Part shown: positions 35,897 to 45,715 of the stretch, in pieces | Layout: the number at the start of each line of letters is the position of its first letter | Position numbering within the stretch: the stretch's first letter is position 1 | DNA from: Thalassotalea sp. ND16A | Lineage (GTDB): Bacteria; Pseudomonadota; Gammaproteobacteria; Enterobacterales; Alteromonadaceae | Reading direction: 5' to 3' | Assembly: GCF_000764205.1 (NCBI RefSeq) | Contig: NZ_JQDZ01000085.1 | Span: forward strand, 1-64,000 | Length of the DNA stretch: 64,000 nt | Translations under genes and position numbers: made by a program | The notes under the pieces: generated by a model | The model's database searches: none | What the model was told of the DNA's origin: nothing | The model's input: the letters and a program-made list of their open reading frames with translations, nothing else

Positions 35897-37018
35897 ATGC
35901 ACCCGCTCTCCCGCCTAAAATCGACACTATTATGTAGCTCTATGGTGTTATTGTTAACCGCCTGTGGCAGTGATTCAGACCCTGAAGCGCCGCAAGAGAC
36001 AAGGATAGACTATCAAAAACTAATTGATGAAACGGTTTCCGATACCATTCCTGGCATCGTGCTGTTAGTAGAAACCCCGGAACAACAATTTCTCGGTAGT
36101 GCTGGGGTTGAAAATATAGCAACACAAAATCCGATGCAGGTCTATCACACCATGCCAACGGCAAGTGCTGGCAAACCGATGATAGGCTTACTCGCTGCGA
36201 TGCTGGCAGATGATAACTTGCTAAACCTGGATGATACGATTGGTACCTGGTTGTCCGATGACATTCTTAATCAAATACCCAATAGTGCTGAAATGACTTT
36301 ACGACAATTGTTAAATCACAGCAGTGGAATTTATAATTACACTGATAATTATGGTGTACTTGATTTGTTGATTGCCGAGCCGGACAAAGTTAAAACCGAC
36401 ATTGATTTCTTAGTTTTTGCATTGAATCAACCCGCTTATTTCAAACCGGGTGAAGGTAGTAAATATTCAAACACCGGTTACCTTTTGGCTGGTTTAATTA
36501 TGGATCAAGTACTAGGCATGCATCATTCAATCGCATTAAGAGAGCGCATCTTGGTTCCTCTTGGCATGGATGCAACTTATTATATTGGTATAGAAAAAGA
36601 TCAAGGTGATTTTATTTCCGGCTATCATCAATTTGATGACCACGACACAACCTACGAGACTAAGTCGTACCTGGAAAATGTTAGTGAAGCAAGTTCGCCG
36701 GTGGTGTCAAGTGTTGAAGATATGGCATTATTCTTAAAAAGCGCAGTTACCGATCAGAGCTTTATCAACGCCAATATAAGGGATGATTTTTTTGGCTCTG
36801 TGCATTCAAGTAACGATGCTTTATTTCGTGTAGATACTATTGGTGAAAATACACTATATGGTCATTCTGGGCTCGACTATGGTTATCACACGCAAAATAT
36901 CTATTTCAAAGAAAAAGACTTAAGTATTACCGCGTTTATTAACTGTAGTTCGAAACCTGTTTGTGAGAACACTATGGAGAGTTTGATTGAAAAGGTGATC
37001 GCTAACGAGCTTTACTAA
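35897..37018 (+). CDS. Serine hydrolase lipoprotein, beta-lactamase class C / DD-peptidase fold
   Basis: The 373-residue protein has a lipobox LLTAC (Cys23) and the three motifs of the penicillin-recognising family: SxxK as SAGK at 90-93, YxN as YSN at 190-192, and a late HSG (GHSGLDYG). This family includes class C beta-lactamases, D-aminopeptidases and esterases; the HSG rather than KTG leaves the substrate open. Being an envelope lipoprotein under an operator shared with the MipA-DUF3019 kinase system, it may act on peptidoglycan fragments or peptides. Confidence 0.85.
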   Translation: MHPLSRLKSTLLCSSMVLLLTACGSDSDPEAPQETRIDYQKLIDETVSDTIPGIVLLVETPEQQFLGSAGVENIATQNPMQVYHTMPTASAGKPMIGLLAAMLADDNLLNLDDTIGTWLSDDILNQIPNSAEMTLRQLLNHSSGIYNYTDNYGVLDLLIAEPDKVKTDIDFLVFALNQPAYFKPGEGSKYSNTGYLLAGLIMDQVLGMHHSIALRERILVPLGMDATYYIGIEKDQGDFISGYHQFDDHDTTYETKSYLENVSEASSPVVSSVEDMALFLKSAVTDQSFINANIRDDFFGSVHSSNDALFRVDTIGENTLYGHSGLDYGYHTQNIYFKEKDLSITAFINCSSKPVCENTMESLIEKVIANELY

Positions 37019-37166
37019 CCGTAGCTCTGGTTAAAATAGCAGGCGATTATATCAATTTTTCGTCTGCTAACTTTATATCGAGTCGTCGACAGGTTAATTG
37101 TTTAAATTTGCCTGAGTTCGACTCCCTAGTTGAAACAATTTACGAATTTCTGTTCCGGAGAACATT

Positions 37167-37364
37167 ATGAAAATTATCTGTTGTTTGGTCTGTGCCTTTC
37201 TGTTGTCGTCTTGTGTCTATTATGGCGTTGAGTATGAATTTGACAGTGCCAACAAGAGTACAACACCTGCCTGCGATACCGGGTCAAAAAAACAAAAACA
37301 GAAGTGTCGAGCTGATTTAAAAAAACTTAATGAAGCCATTCAAATACAGAAAAGCCTGCTTTAG
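37167..37364 (+). CDS. Small lipoprotein of unknown function
   Basis: The 65-residue protein has a short signal peptide with lipobox LLSSC (Cys16), two further cysteines (TPACDTG, QKCRAD) that could pair, and a basic helical tail. GGAG is six bases upstream of the ATG. It has its own hairpin downstream. Nothing in the sequence gives a function. Confidence 0.7.
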   Translation: MKIICCLVCAFLLSSCVYYGVEYEFDSANKSTTPACDTGSKKQKQKCRADLKKLNEAIQIQKSLL

Positions 37365-37409
37365 CATGAGGGCAACTTTTGCGACTTTGCCGTCGGTCCT
37401 CGATATGAA

Positions 37410-37434
37410 AAAAGAGTGGGATTGCCACTCTTTT
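37410..37434 (+). terminator. Terminator after the small lipoprotein gene
   Basis: AAAAGAGTGG / CCACTCTTTT with a 5-base loop (GATTG) lies 46 bases past the stop. Confidence 0.7.
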
Positions 37435-37460
37435 GAGTGTCGCGTCGTGGCTCGGCTCAA

Positions 37461-37641
37461 TGCCACTTGCAGAAGTAGAGAAAGTACGCCGTCATCCTCG
37501 AGGAGCTCAAGCGACATCGGGGACCTCCTCCAGTAATAGTGTGCTTGTAAAAATTTGATTTTATTTAATTTTAAAACCACAGCATGCGTAAGGAGGTCCC
37601 GTGTCTCGCTTAAACTCGCACAGGATGACGGTGTGTTTTTT
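37461..37641. repeat. 181-bp dispersed palindromic element, copy 2
   Basis: Identical to 3928-4108 apart from one base. Core palindrome 37487-37633, here with end AGGATGACGGTG. The following spacer 37643-37917 holds no gene, repeat or hairpin that I can name with confidence. Confidence 0.85.
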
Positions 37642-37917
37642 TCTTATATCGTGGAGGTCTCTTAATCGCTCTATAGACATTACCCCGCCAACGCCACGGG
37701 TGTAAACTTTAGGGTGTCGGCGTGCTTTAACTCCGTCCGTTTAGTGGCAAAAGTGAGCGTTAAAATTTCGGCTCCAATAGATTTTCTAAGCGAAGGAAGC
37801 TGCCATCACGTATCCCATTGTTTCGCCGGTTTATAGTTATGTTATGACATCAACCTGGATGTTAAACCTTATATGACTCAGGTATCCGGTTTGAGTTAGA
37901 TGCCAATCAGATTTTAT

Positions 37918-39270
37918 TTAGAACGTTAATCGAAACAGCGCCCCGCCGAAAGCACTTTTCTCAAGTTTCACATTACCACCATGAGCCACCATGACTTGTC
38001 TGGTTAGCGCTAAGCCAACGCCAGAGCCCTGTTTTTTGGTAGTAAAAAATGGCACAAATATTTTCTTGGCAATATCATCCGCCACACCTACGCCATTATC
38101 GCTGATATCAATCACCACATGGCCGCGTTTATTTAAACATGCATTCATGGTAACCATTGGCTTGGTGATTGTTGCTAGCGCTTGCTCTGCATTTTGTAAC
38201 AGGTTTATCAGCAATTGTTCGATCATATCTTTATCGACATTGATGTCTAAACCGGAAGGTTCAATGCTGGAGCTAAAACTGATGCCTTTTTCGCCCCACT
38301 GTTGGGTGGCTAAGGTGCTCACCTGAGAAAACAGCTCATTGAGTTTTATCATTTTCTTATTCGGTGGTGGCAATCGAGTTAAGCGGCGATAACTGCCGAC
38401 AAATTTGGTTAAACCATCGCTCCTGCGGGCAACGGTGTGCACCGCAGCAGACACATCGTCTAAGGCCTCAACCAGTTCTGGATGTTCGGTAATTTTACTT
38501 TTCGCATCATCGAGTAAATCGACAGCAGTTTTTGACAACGAGGCTACCGGCGTGATGCTGTTCATGATTTCATGCGTTAATACCCGTACCAGGTCTTGCC
38601 AGGCTTGCAGTTGCACCACATCCAACTCACTCTGAATGTCTTGCATACTGAGCAGTTTTTCTTGTTTACCGGCAGTAATGATTTGTGTCGATAAAATAGT
38701 CAGTTGCAGCTCCATGCCATCCACGGCAAAAGTCACCAAGCGCCGTTCGCCAGCACGAGCGGATTGGATATGGCTGGAAAATTCATCACCAAACTGCGCC
38801 AAATCTTCAACCTTAGTCACATGGTTTGAGCCAAATAACCGGCGCGCACTGTTATTCCATAGCGTTAACATGCCATCACTATGCACACTCATTAATGGTA
38901 CCGGCACATGCTCAATCATCGCTTTTAAATGCCTTAGCTCTTCTTCCTGGCTAGTACGTACCGCCTGAAAGCGTTTTAAAATGTCGGTAAAGGCATTGCC
39001 CAGTTCACCAAAGCCAGCACCCAGGCTTTTCAGTTCAAACCGTTGTGAAAAATCGGCATAACGGGCGGCGTCGAGAAACCGGGCCAGTTCGGCATTGGTT
39101 TTGGTAATAAAACGAAACACCAGGATGCACTGCACCACTAAAAAAAGTGACGTTAATAACGATGCCGCATGATAACCGGGAGTGGTGATCAAAAAGGTCA
39201 GCAAAATAAGCGTCATCATCACCAGCACAGTACGCACAGCAATCATTAATGAGAATTTTTTAAAACCCAT
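37918..39270 (-). CDS. Sensor histidine kinase, NtrY/AtoS-like
   Basis: The 450-residue protein has two close membrane helices (about 10-50) with almost no periplasmic loop, a HAMP-like section, a PAS domain (about 118-200, MIEHVPVPLMSVHSDGMLTL), HisKA with the phospho-His in VLTHEIMNSITPVASL, and HATPase (LLQNAEQAL, DNGVGV, GSGVGLALTRQVM). The HEIMNSITP type of H-box is that of kinases paired with sigma-54 activators. It overlaps the regulator gene by 11 bases. Lack of a periplasmic sensor suggests a membrane-borne or cytoplasmic cue, perhaps the state of the divergent transporter. Confidence 0.92.
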   Translation of the reverse strand: MGFKKFSLMIAVRTVLVMMTLILLTFLITTPGYHAASLLTSLFLVVQCILVFRFITKTNAELARFLDAARYADFSQRFELKSLGAGFGELGNAFTDILKRFQAVRTSQEEELRHLKAMIEHVPVPLMSVHSDGMLTLWNNSARRLFGSNHVTKVEDLAQFGDEFSSHIQSARAGERRLVTFAVDGMELQLTILSTQIITAGKQEKLLSMQDIQSELDVVQLQAWQDLVRVLTHEIMNSITPVASLSKTAVDLLDDAKSKITEHPELVEALDDVSAAVHTVARRSDGLTKFVGSYRRLTRLPPPNKKMIKLNELFSQVSTLATQQWGEKGISFSSSIEPSGLDINVDKDMIEQLLINLLQNAEQALATITKPMVTMNACLNKRGHVVIDISDNGVGVADDIAKKIFVPFFTTKKQGSGVGLALTRQVMVAHGGNVKLEKSAFGGALFRLTF

Positions 39271-40678
39271 GTTTTTCCATCCTTCTATACAATGCTGCTC
39301 TGGTTAAGCCCAACTCTTTGGCGGCATGGCTAATGTTATAACGGTGCTTTTGCAGCGCTTGTTTAATTGCCGCTTTTTCTAATCTGTCCAGGTTCAGATC
39401 GTCGCTTTCGCTAATAGCCGTATTTGCCGATGTTGACGTTGGCGGCGCAACAATATCGCCAGCCTGATTAGGTTGTGCATCTAATTGAAAATCGAGCACT
39501 TCAAGTTCTGGCCCTTGCGATAAAATAATCGCTCTTTCAATCGCGTGTCTGAGTGCTCTTACATTGCCCGGCCAGGGGTAATGCTCTAATGCGACTAATG
39601 CACTCGCAGCTAAGGTTTTGTCTGCTTTATCGTATTTTCGCGCATAAAGGTTAATGTAATGAGCAGCGATGACTTCGATGTCTTCGCTACGCTTTCTCAG
39701 CGGCGGCAGCTCAATTTCTACGGTGTTTAAGCGAAACAATAAATCCTGTCTGAATTTTGTCTCTAATGACAAGTCTTGTTTGCTGACGTTGGTTGCCGTG
39801 ATCACTCTCACATCTATCGGCACGGCTAAGTTCGCGCCAATAGGTGTCACCATTCGTTGTTCAAGTACGGTTAATAATTTCGCTTGTAAGTGCAACGGCA
39901 CGTTACCTATTTCATCCAAAAACAAGGTGCCGCCATTGGCCGCTTGCAATCGCCCTACCCGGTCTTCTTTGGCGCCGGTAAAGGCACCCTTTTTATGGCC
40001 AAACAATTCGCTTTCAAATAAGGTTTCAGACAATGCGCCTAAATCAACCGACATAAACACTTTATTCGAGCGCAAACTTTGGGCGTGAATTTCTCTTGCA
40101 ATAAGCTCTTTACCGGTGCCATTTTCACCCAGTATCAACACATTAGCATCGGTTGGTGCGGTGCGTTCGATTAATGAAAATACCACCTTCATCGCCGCGG
40201 AATTGCCCAGTAAGGTTTGTCCCGATTTAGCGCCGCTAACCTCTGCCAGTACTTTATTGGTATTTCTTAAGTCTTTCGCCTCCGTTCTGGTTCGGCCCAG
40301 CTGCACCGCGGAAGACAAGGTTGCCACCACTTTTTCATTTTGCCAGGGCTTGGCAATAAAATCGGTCGCCCCCAATTTCATTGCATCGACCGCGACATCA
40401 ACACCACCATGGGCGGTGATCATAATAACCACGGCTTGCGGGTCAATCTCGAGGATCTTTTCAAGCCATAAGTAACCTTGCGCGCCACTGCTTTCACCGG
40501 GGCCAAAATTCATATCCAATAGAATCGCATCAAACTTTTGTTCACTCAGCAAACGCGGAATGCTCTCCGGCTGGTTGCATATTTGCACACTGGAAAAGTG
40601 CCTTTTTAACAACAACTTACCTGCTACTAATATATCTTCATCGTCATCAACAATGAGAATTACGCCCTCTTGTTTCAC
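39260..40678 (-). CDS. Sigma-54-dependent response regulator (NtrC family)
   Basis: It has a receiver domain (ILIVDDDEDIL, phospho-Asp in AILLDMNFGP), a AAA+ domain with Walker A GENGTGKE and the sigma-54 contact loop GAFTGA (GHKKGAFTGAKEDRVG), Walker B GGTLFLDEIG, and a Fis-type helix-turn-helix at the end (HAAKELGLTRAALYRRM). I choose the GTG at 40678 because GGAG lies seven bases upstream and the receiver domain begins at once; an ATG at 40696 is possible. A longer frame to 40789 would be coded by the operator cluster and is unlikely. It probably activates the divergent ABC operon. Confidence 0.92.
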   Translation of the reverse strand: MKQEGVILIVDDDEDILVAGKLLLKRHFSSVQICNQPESIPRLLSEQKFDAILLDMNFGPGESSGAQGYLWLEKILEIDPQAVVIMITAHGGVDVAVDAMKLGATDFIAKPWQNEKVVATLSSAVQLGRTRTEAKDLRNTNKVLAEVSGAKSGQTLLGNSAAMKVVFSLIERTAPTDANVLILGENGTGKELIAREIHAQSLRSNKVFMSVDLGALSETLFESELFGHKKGAFTGAKEDRVGRLQAANGGTLFLDEIGNVPLHLQAKLLTVLEQRMVTPIGANLAVPIDVRVITATNVSKQDLSLETKFRQDLLFRLNTVEIELPPLRKRSEDIEVIAAHYINLYARKYDKADKTLAASALVALEHYPWPGNVRALRHAIERAIILSQGPELEVLDFQLDAQPNQAGDIVAPPTSTSANTAISESDDLNLDRLEKAAIKQALQKHRYNISHAAKELGLTRAALYRRMEKHGF

Positions 40679-40724
40679 CCTATCACTCCGCAACATTAAC
40701 CCTAAAATGTTAAACAACATCAAC

Positions 40725-40785
40725 TGTTCATTATCGTACACCAACTGTTCGCATGCGTACAGTAACGAATGTTCGATATCGAACA
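40725..40785. promoter_or_regulatory. Three 16-bp operators: enhancer sites of the sigma-54 circuit
   Basis: TGTTCATTATCGTACA (40725-40740), TGTTCGCATGCGTACA (40746-40761) and TGTTCGATATCGAACA (40770-40785) share TGTTC-N6-GWACA. Centres are 21 and 24 bases apart, roughly two helical turns. They lie 40-100 bases upstream of a sigma-54 promoter and beside the gene of an NtrC-type activator, which is where its enhancer sites belong. Confidence 0.8.
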
Positions 40786-40824
40786 CCAAATAAAAATAAC
40801 CAAATAAAACATAGATTTATGTGG

Positions 40825-40840
40825 TGGCACAGTATTTGCA
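40825..40840 (+). promoter_or_regulatory. Sigma-54 promoter of the ABC operon
   Basis: TGGCACAGTATTTGCA matches the sigma-54 consensus (TGGCAC-N5-TTGCW), with GG at 40826-40827 and GC at 40838-40839. The start codon at 40932 is about 80 bases beyond the expected transcription start. Confidence 0.88.
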
Positions 40841-40931
40841 CATCATACTTACAGTAAAGCGAGTTTGTTTATATAAGCGTTAAAGTTGACGTTCAAGCAA
40901 AGCAGTTTCGCTTAAAGAGGACAATTAAGTT

Positions 40932-42278
40932 ATGGGTACAATTACACCAATGGAACAAACAACGAAAGCCAAGAAAGAGATCAAAATGCCAGCCAAAAAA
41001 GCAAGCAATTCCTCGAAAGCGGTATCAGGCGCGGGCATGGACCGCAAAGTCACACGCCAGCAAAAGCCATTAATGAAATGGTCCGGCATCACCGCTTTAG
41101 TCTTGGTTATTGGTTATTTTGGCAATCAAATGATCGAAGCTACGGCTGGCAGATCGTTAACCGTCGATCAGAATCGTATTGTAGTTTCAACGGTAACTCT
41201 CGGTACTTTTGAAGACTTTATCCCGGTACGTGGCCGGGTAACGCCGGCAAAAACCGTGTATTTGGATGCCATTGAAGGTGGCCGGGTGGAACGCATCCTG
41301 GTGGAAGATGGCAGCGACTTAAGCCGTGGTGACTTAATTGTTGAGTTATCGAACGCATCACTGCAACTGAATGTACTAGGCAACGAAGCCAGGGTTGCCG
41401 AGCAATTAAATAATATGCGCTCCATTGAGTTATCGCTTGAGCAAAACCGTTTGCAGCACAAACGTAATTTGGTCGACATTAATTACCAAATTAAAATGCT
41501 TACCCGTCAATTAGCACGTGAACAACAACTGGTAAGCTCTGGTTCGGTTGCGCAAACCAAATTTGAAGATACCCGCGACACCCTCGATTGGTATAAAAAT
41601 CGTTTAACCCTAACGCTAGAAAGTCAGGCATCGGATACTCGCATGCAAACCGAGCAGTTAAGCTTTTTAAAAGATACCAGCGAACGGCTTGAAGGTAACT
41701 TAGCGATCTCCCGTAAAAACCTGGAAAACATGAACGTGCGCGCACCGGTTAATGGCAAGTTATCAGGCTTTAATGTCGAGGTGGGCCAAAGTATTGGCCG
41801 CGGCGAACGCCTTGGCCAAATTGACACCCCCAATGATTACAAACTTACCGCCAATATTGATGAATTTTATCTGGGCCGGGTCACGCTTGGCCAGAAAGCG
41901 CAATTTGATGATTACCAATTGGTGATTTCAAAGATATATCCACAAGTTCAAAATGGCCAATTTGAAGTCGACTTTAAATTTGTCGGTGAACAGCCTTCCG
42001 GCATTCGTCGCGGCCAAACCATTCAAACCAAACTTACCCTGGGCGATGAAACCAAAGCGCTGTTAATTCCTAATGGTGCATTTTTTCAAGATACCGGCGG
42101 TAACTGGATTTTCGTAGTGACAAGCGATAAAAGCCAGGCGGTTAAGCGTACGGTACGCTTAGGACGCAGAAACAGTCGATTTATTGAAGTGCTCGACGGT
42201 TTAGAACAAGGCGAGCAAGTGGTAACCAGCCCATACAGCAGTTATCAGGATATGGAACGATTGAATTTGGGGAATTAA
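40932..42278 (+). CDS. HlyD/MacA-type membrane fusion protein
   Basis: The 448-residue protein has a charged cytoplasmic tail (1-~48), one membrane helix (about 50-66), a barrel-sandwich hybrid domain split by a long coiled-coil hairpin (about 145-265), and beta-barrel and membrane-proximal domains (LLIPNGAFFQDTGGNWIFVV). Periplasmic adaptors of this kind link an inner-membrane transporter to an outer-membrane channel. It is the first gene after the sigma-54 promoter. No TolC-type gene is nearby. Confidence 0.9.
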   Translation: MGTITPMEQTTKAKKEIKMPAKKASNSSKAVSGAGMDRKVTRQQKPLMKWSGITALVLVIGYFGNQMIEATAGRSLTVDQNRIVVSTVTLGTFEDFIPVRGRVTPAKTVYLDAIEGGRVERILVEDGSDLSRGDLIVELSNASLQLNVLGNEARVAEQLNNMRSIELSLEQNRLQHKRNLVDINYQIKMLTRQLAREQQLVSSGSVAQTKFEDTRDTLDWYKNRLTLTLESQASDTRMQTEQLSFLKDTSERLEGNLAISRKNLENMNVRAPVNGKLSGFNVEVGQSIGRGERLGQIDTPNDYKLTANIDEFYLGRVTLGQKAQFDDYQLVISKIYPQVQNGQFEVDFKFVGEQPSGIRRGQTIQTKLTLGDETKALLIPNGAFFQDTGGNWIFVVTSDKSQAVKRTVRLGRRNSRFIEVLDGLEQGEQVVTSPYSSYQDMERLNLGN

Positions 42279-42398
42279 TTTCACTAATTTGCTTAGCAAC
42301 AACGAAAACAGTCATGAAAACGTATTAATAAATGCATTAATAAAAGTATTAAAAACAGCAACATTTAAATAACAGTTCGATAAACAGGAAAATTAATT

Positions 42399-43079
42399 AT
42401 GTTAAAGCTACACAACCTTTCAAGAGTATACCAAACCGACGAAGTTGAAACCGCCGCATTAAACAGTGTCAACATTGAAATTGAACAGGGTGAGTTTGTT
42501 GCCATCATGGGCCCTTCCGGCTGTGGCAAATCGACCTTATTAAATATTGTCGGCATGTTGGATAACCCGTCCGATGGCCAATACTTGTTTATGGATGAAG
42601 ATATTTCTGATTACAGTGAAGCTCAGCTTGCCGCGATTCGTAAACATAACATCGGTTTTATTTTTCAAAACTTCAATTTGATTGAAGAGCTTTCAGTGCA
42701 AGAGAACATTGAACTGGCTTTGCTTTATCACAACATTCCAGCGGGTGAGCGCAAAGAGCGTGTCGCCAAAGTGATGGACAAAGTCGGCATCGCCCATAGA
42801 GCGAAACATATGCCCAGCCAATTGTCAGGTGGCCAACAACAACGGGTAGCGGTTGCCCGAGCCGTGGTTGGCGATCAAGCGATGATCCTTGCCGATGAAC
42901 CAACCGGTAATTTAGACAGCGCCCATGGTCAGGAAGTCATGGAAATGCTGCAACAGTTAAACCAGGAAGGCACCACCATTGTCATGGTAACGCATAGCCC
43001 GGCGCATGCGGATTATGCCCGTCGTACTATCAATTTATTTGATGGTCATGTGGTGACTGAAAATGTACGTGCGGCTTAA
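42399..43079 (+). CDS. ABC transporter ATP-binding protein, MacB/LolD type
   Basis: The 226-residue protein has Walker [10 protein letters not shown] (about 39-47), Q-loop FIFQNFNLIEELSVQENI, signature [14 protein letters not shown] and Walker B MILADEPTGNLDS. This is the class that energises MacB-type mechanotransmission transporters with FtsX permeases. It lies 120 bases after the fusion-protein gene and 70 bases before the first permease; no terminator is seen in these gaps, so one operon is likely. Confidence 0.95.
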   Translation: MLKLHNLSRVYQTDEVETAALNSVNIEIEQGEFVAIMGPSGCGKSTLLNIVGMLDNPSDGQYLFMDEDISDYSEAQLAAIRKHNIGFIFQNFNLIEELSVQENIELALLYHNIPAGERKERVAKVMDKVGIAHRAKHMPSQLSGGQQQRVAVARAVVGDQAMILADEPTGNLDSAHGQEVMEMLQQLNQEGTTIVMVTHSPAHADYARRTINLFDGHVVTENVRAA

Positions 43080-43149
43080 TTGTACTAATCCCCGTACTTA
43101 TACCAGTAACAACAGCCTTAACATAAAATTGTAAAACAAGGACATCATC

Positions 43150-45672
43150 ATGTTTCGTAATTACCTAATTACAGCGTGGCGCAACATTGTCAAAAACGGC
43201 ATGTTTTCTTTCATTAACATCTTTGGTTTGGCCATCGGCTTAATGAGCTGTATTTTGATCATGCTGTTTGTGCGTGAAGAAACCGGCTTTGACCAATGGC
43301 TAAAAGATAGCGATCGTTTAGTTAGGTTGCACACCGCTTACATGATCCCCGACCGGCCAGAATTTTTAACGGTCAGATCGGCAGGCAGGATGATGGCAGC
43401 ATTGCGTGATTACGCCAGCAATGAAATTGAAGATGGCGTTCGTATGCTTAATTTCGGCACCACGGTAAGGCAAAATAATGATGCCTTTCGCGAGCAACTC
43501 ACCTTAGTCGATGGCAGTTTTTTCAATATTTTTGATTTGCCTTTTAAACACGGCAGCAAAGAATCGTCCTTCAAAAAACCGTTCGATTTAGTCATATCCG
43601 CGGAGCTGGCGCTAAAATATTTTGGCAAAACCGACGTTATCGGCCAAACCATGACCATTTGTTGTGTAGCTGACGAGCCGACAACGTTACCGATCACCGG
43701 GGTTATTGAAAACTTTCCTGGTGCTTCGCATTTCGACCCAGGCATGATTGTCTATTTGCAGCCATCGTTATTCGATGATGATCCGAGTGCGTTAGAAACC
43801 TGGACCAGTGTGAATGTTTATACCTATTTCAAAATGCGTCAAGGCGTGACAGTTGCTCAATTGCAGCAGCGCATCAATTATTGGGTAAACAATGAAAGCC
43901 CTTTCCCGAAAATGTTTAAAGAAAGCATGGGGGAAATGTCGGACGGCGTGCAACTCACTGACATTTTAAAACATCGCGCAATGTTAGTAGCCGACTTGCA
44001 TTTAAAGGCAAAAGAGCATGCCGGTAACATCGGTGATTTAACGCCGATGGGTGACTTAAAGATGATTTATATCTTTATCATTGTCGCCGGTTTAATTTTG
44101 CTGATTGCCTGTATTAATTTCATGAATCTGGCAACCGCCAGAGCCAGCCAGAGAGCGCGTGAAGTGGCAATGCGCAAAGTGATGGGGGCGAGTCGTGGTC
44201 AGGTAGCAATTCAATTTTTAGGGGAAGCCATTGCCCTGGTGCTGATTTCATTATTGTTTGCCCTAGTTGCGGTAGAGGCTGCCTTGCCGCTTTATAACTC
44301 TGTGTTGGGACGAGAGCTTGAATTACGCTTATTTGACGATGCGGATTTATTTTTATCATTAATTGCGATTTCGCTATTCGTTGGAATCGGTGCGGGATTG
44401 TATCCGTCGATGTTTTTATCGCGTTTTTTACCGGCCCATATTTTACAATCAAGCAAAGGCGCAGAATCGAGTAGTTCCTCTAAACTGCGCAGTGTGTTGG
44501 TGATATTTCAATTTACCATGTCAATTTCGTTAGTCATTAGTACCGCCGTGGTTTACGGACAGACCATATTCGCCAACTCTATCGACGTGGGTTATGTCAG
44601 CGAAAACAAGCTGGTGTTAAACATCAGAAGAGCCGGTAATAACCTGGAGAGTTTAAAACAACAATTATTAAACTTAACCGAAATTGAAGACGTGGTCTTT
44701 TCTTCGGAATCGCCGACCCAAGACAATGAAAACAATAATTACTACAAGCTTGTCGGCAAACAAGACGACAGTAGCAACAATCGTGGCGAATTATTAAATC
44801 ATCATGTCATGGGCTATGGTTTCTTCGAAGCGTACGACATTGCGCCAATTGCCGGCAGGTTATTTAATGAATCTTTTGGCACCGACCAAATAAACCGCTT
44901 GCCGGAAGGTGATGACAGCATGGGTAATGCTAACGTCATAGTAAACCAGTCTGCTCTTAAAAAATTCGGTTTTACCAGCCCGGAACAAGCGCTTGGCCAA
45001 ACACTGGAGTCGGAAGTGTTTCGCGATCAGAAATTTCTGTTAACCATCATAGCTGTGGTGCCAGACGTATATTTTCGTTCGATCAAGTTTGGCGTTCGCC
45101 CAAGTGTGTATTTGTTAAACCCTGAACGTTTTCGCGTGGCAAGTTTAGTCTTCAAAACCAACGATGTCTCTTCGTTGTTGCCAAAAATTGAGAGCATCTG
45201 GAAAACCAATGTACCAATGCAGCCAATTAACCTGCAGTTTTTAAGCGAAATGATGAAAGCGCAATATGCCCAGGAATTAGCGCAAGCACGATTATTTGCC
45301 GCATTTTCGTTACTGGCTATTGTTGTTGCTTGTCTTGGCTTATATGGCCTTGCCGCCTTTACGGCAGAGCATAGAACCAAAGAAATCGGCATCCGTAAAG
45401 TCATGGGCGCAAGGGTGAGAGACATAGTGTCGCTGTTAATTTGGCAATTCTCCAAGCCGGTGATCATCGCCATGCTGGTGGCGTGGCCAGTGTCAGTGTA
45501 CTTGATGTTGCAATGGTTAGAAGCGTTTCCTTATCGAATCGATACCTTTTGGTTATTACCTATTTGCCTGGTTGCCGGCGGCGGCGCGTTATTAATCGCC
45601 TGGTTAACGGTTGGTGGTAATGCGGCCAAGGTTGCCCGTTCAAATCCAATTAACGCATTACATTACGAATAA
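43150..45672 (+). CDS. FtsX-family ABC permease (first)
   Basis: The 840-residue protein has a duplicated MacB-like layout. An N-terminal helix (about 18-42) is followed by a periplasmic domain, three helices around 295-430 with the loop ARASQRAREVAMRKVMGASR, a second helix near 455-475, a second periplasmic domain, and three C-terminal helices with the loop HRTKEIGIRKVMGARVRDIV. Such transporters move or extract substrates from the periplasm rather than across the membrane. It is likely to pair with the second permease as a heterodimer. Confidence 0.93.
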   Translation: MFRNYLITAWRNIVKNGMFSFINIFGLAIGLMSCILIMLFVREETGFDQWLKDSDRLVRLHTAYMIPDRPEFLTVRSAGRMMAALRDYASNEIEDGVRMLNFGTTVRQNNDAFREQLTLVDGSFFNIFDLPFKHGSKESSFKKPFDLVISAELALKYFGKTDVIGQTMTICCVADEPTTLPITGVIENFPGASHFDPGMIVYLQPSLFDDDPSALETWTSVNVYTYFKMRQGVTVAQLQQRINYWVNNESPFPKMFKESMGEMSDGVQLTDILKHRAMLVADLHLKAKEHAGNIGDLTPMGDLKMIYIFIIVAGLILLIACINFMNLATARASQRAREVAMRKVMGASRGQVAIQFLGEAIALVLISLLFALVAVEAALPLYNSVLGRELELRLFDDADLFLSLIAISLFVGIGAGLYPSMFLSRFLPAHILQSSKGAESSSSSKLRSVLVIFQFTMSISLVISTAVVYGQTIFANSIDVGYVSENKLVLNIRRAGNNLESLKQQLLNLTEIEDVVFSSESPTQDNENNNYYKLVGKQDDSSNNRGELLNHHVMGYGFFEAYDIAPIAGRLFNESFGTDQINRLPEGDDSMGNANVIVNQSALKKFGFTSPEQALGQTLESEVFRDQKFLLTIIAVVPDVYFRSIKFGVRPSVYLLNPERFRVASLVFKTNDVSSLLPKIESIWKTNVPMQPINLQFLSEMMKAQYAQELAQARLFAAFSLLAIVVACLGLYGLAAFTAEHRTKEIGIRKVMGARVRDIVSLLIWQFSKPVIIAMLVAWPVSVYLMLQWLEAFPYRIDTFWLLPICLVAGGGALLIAWLTVGGNAAKVARSNPINALHYE

Positions 45673-45715
45673 TAAATAGCATTTAAATAAGTACAGATAG
45701 ATTAAAGGAACTAGC

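Noticed and set aside
40679-40789. N-terminal extension of the sigma-54 regulator to 40789
   Set aside because: The added ~37 residues would be encoded by the three-operator cluster and have no homology to receiver domains. The GTG at 40678 has a good ribosome site.
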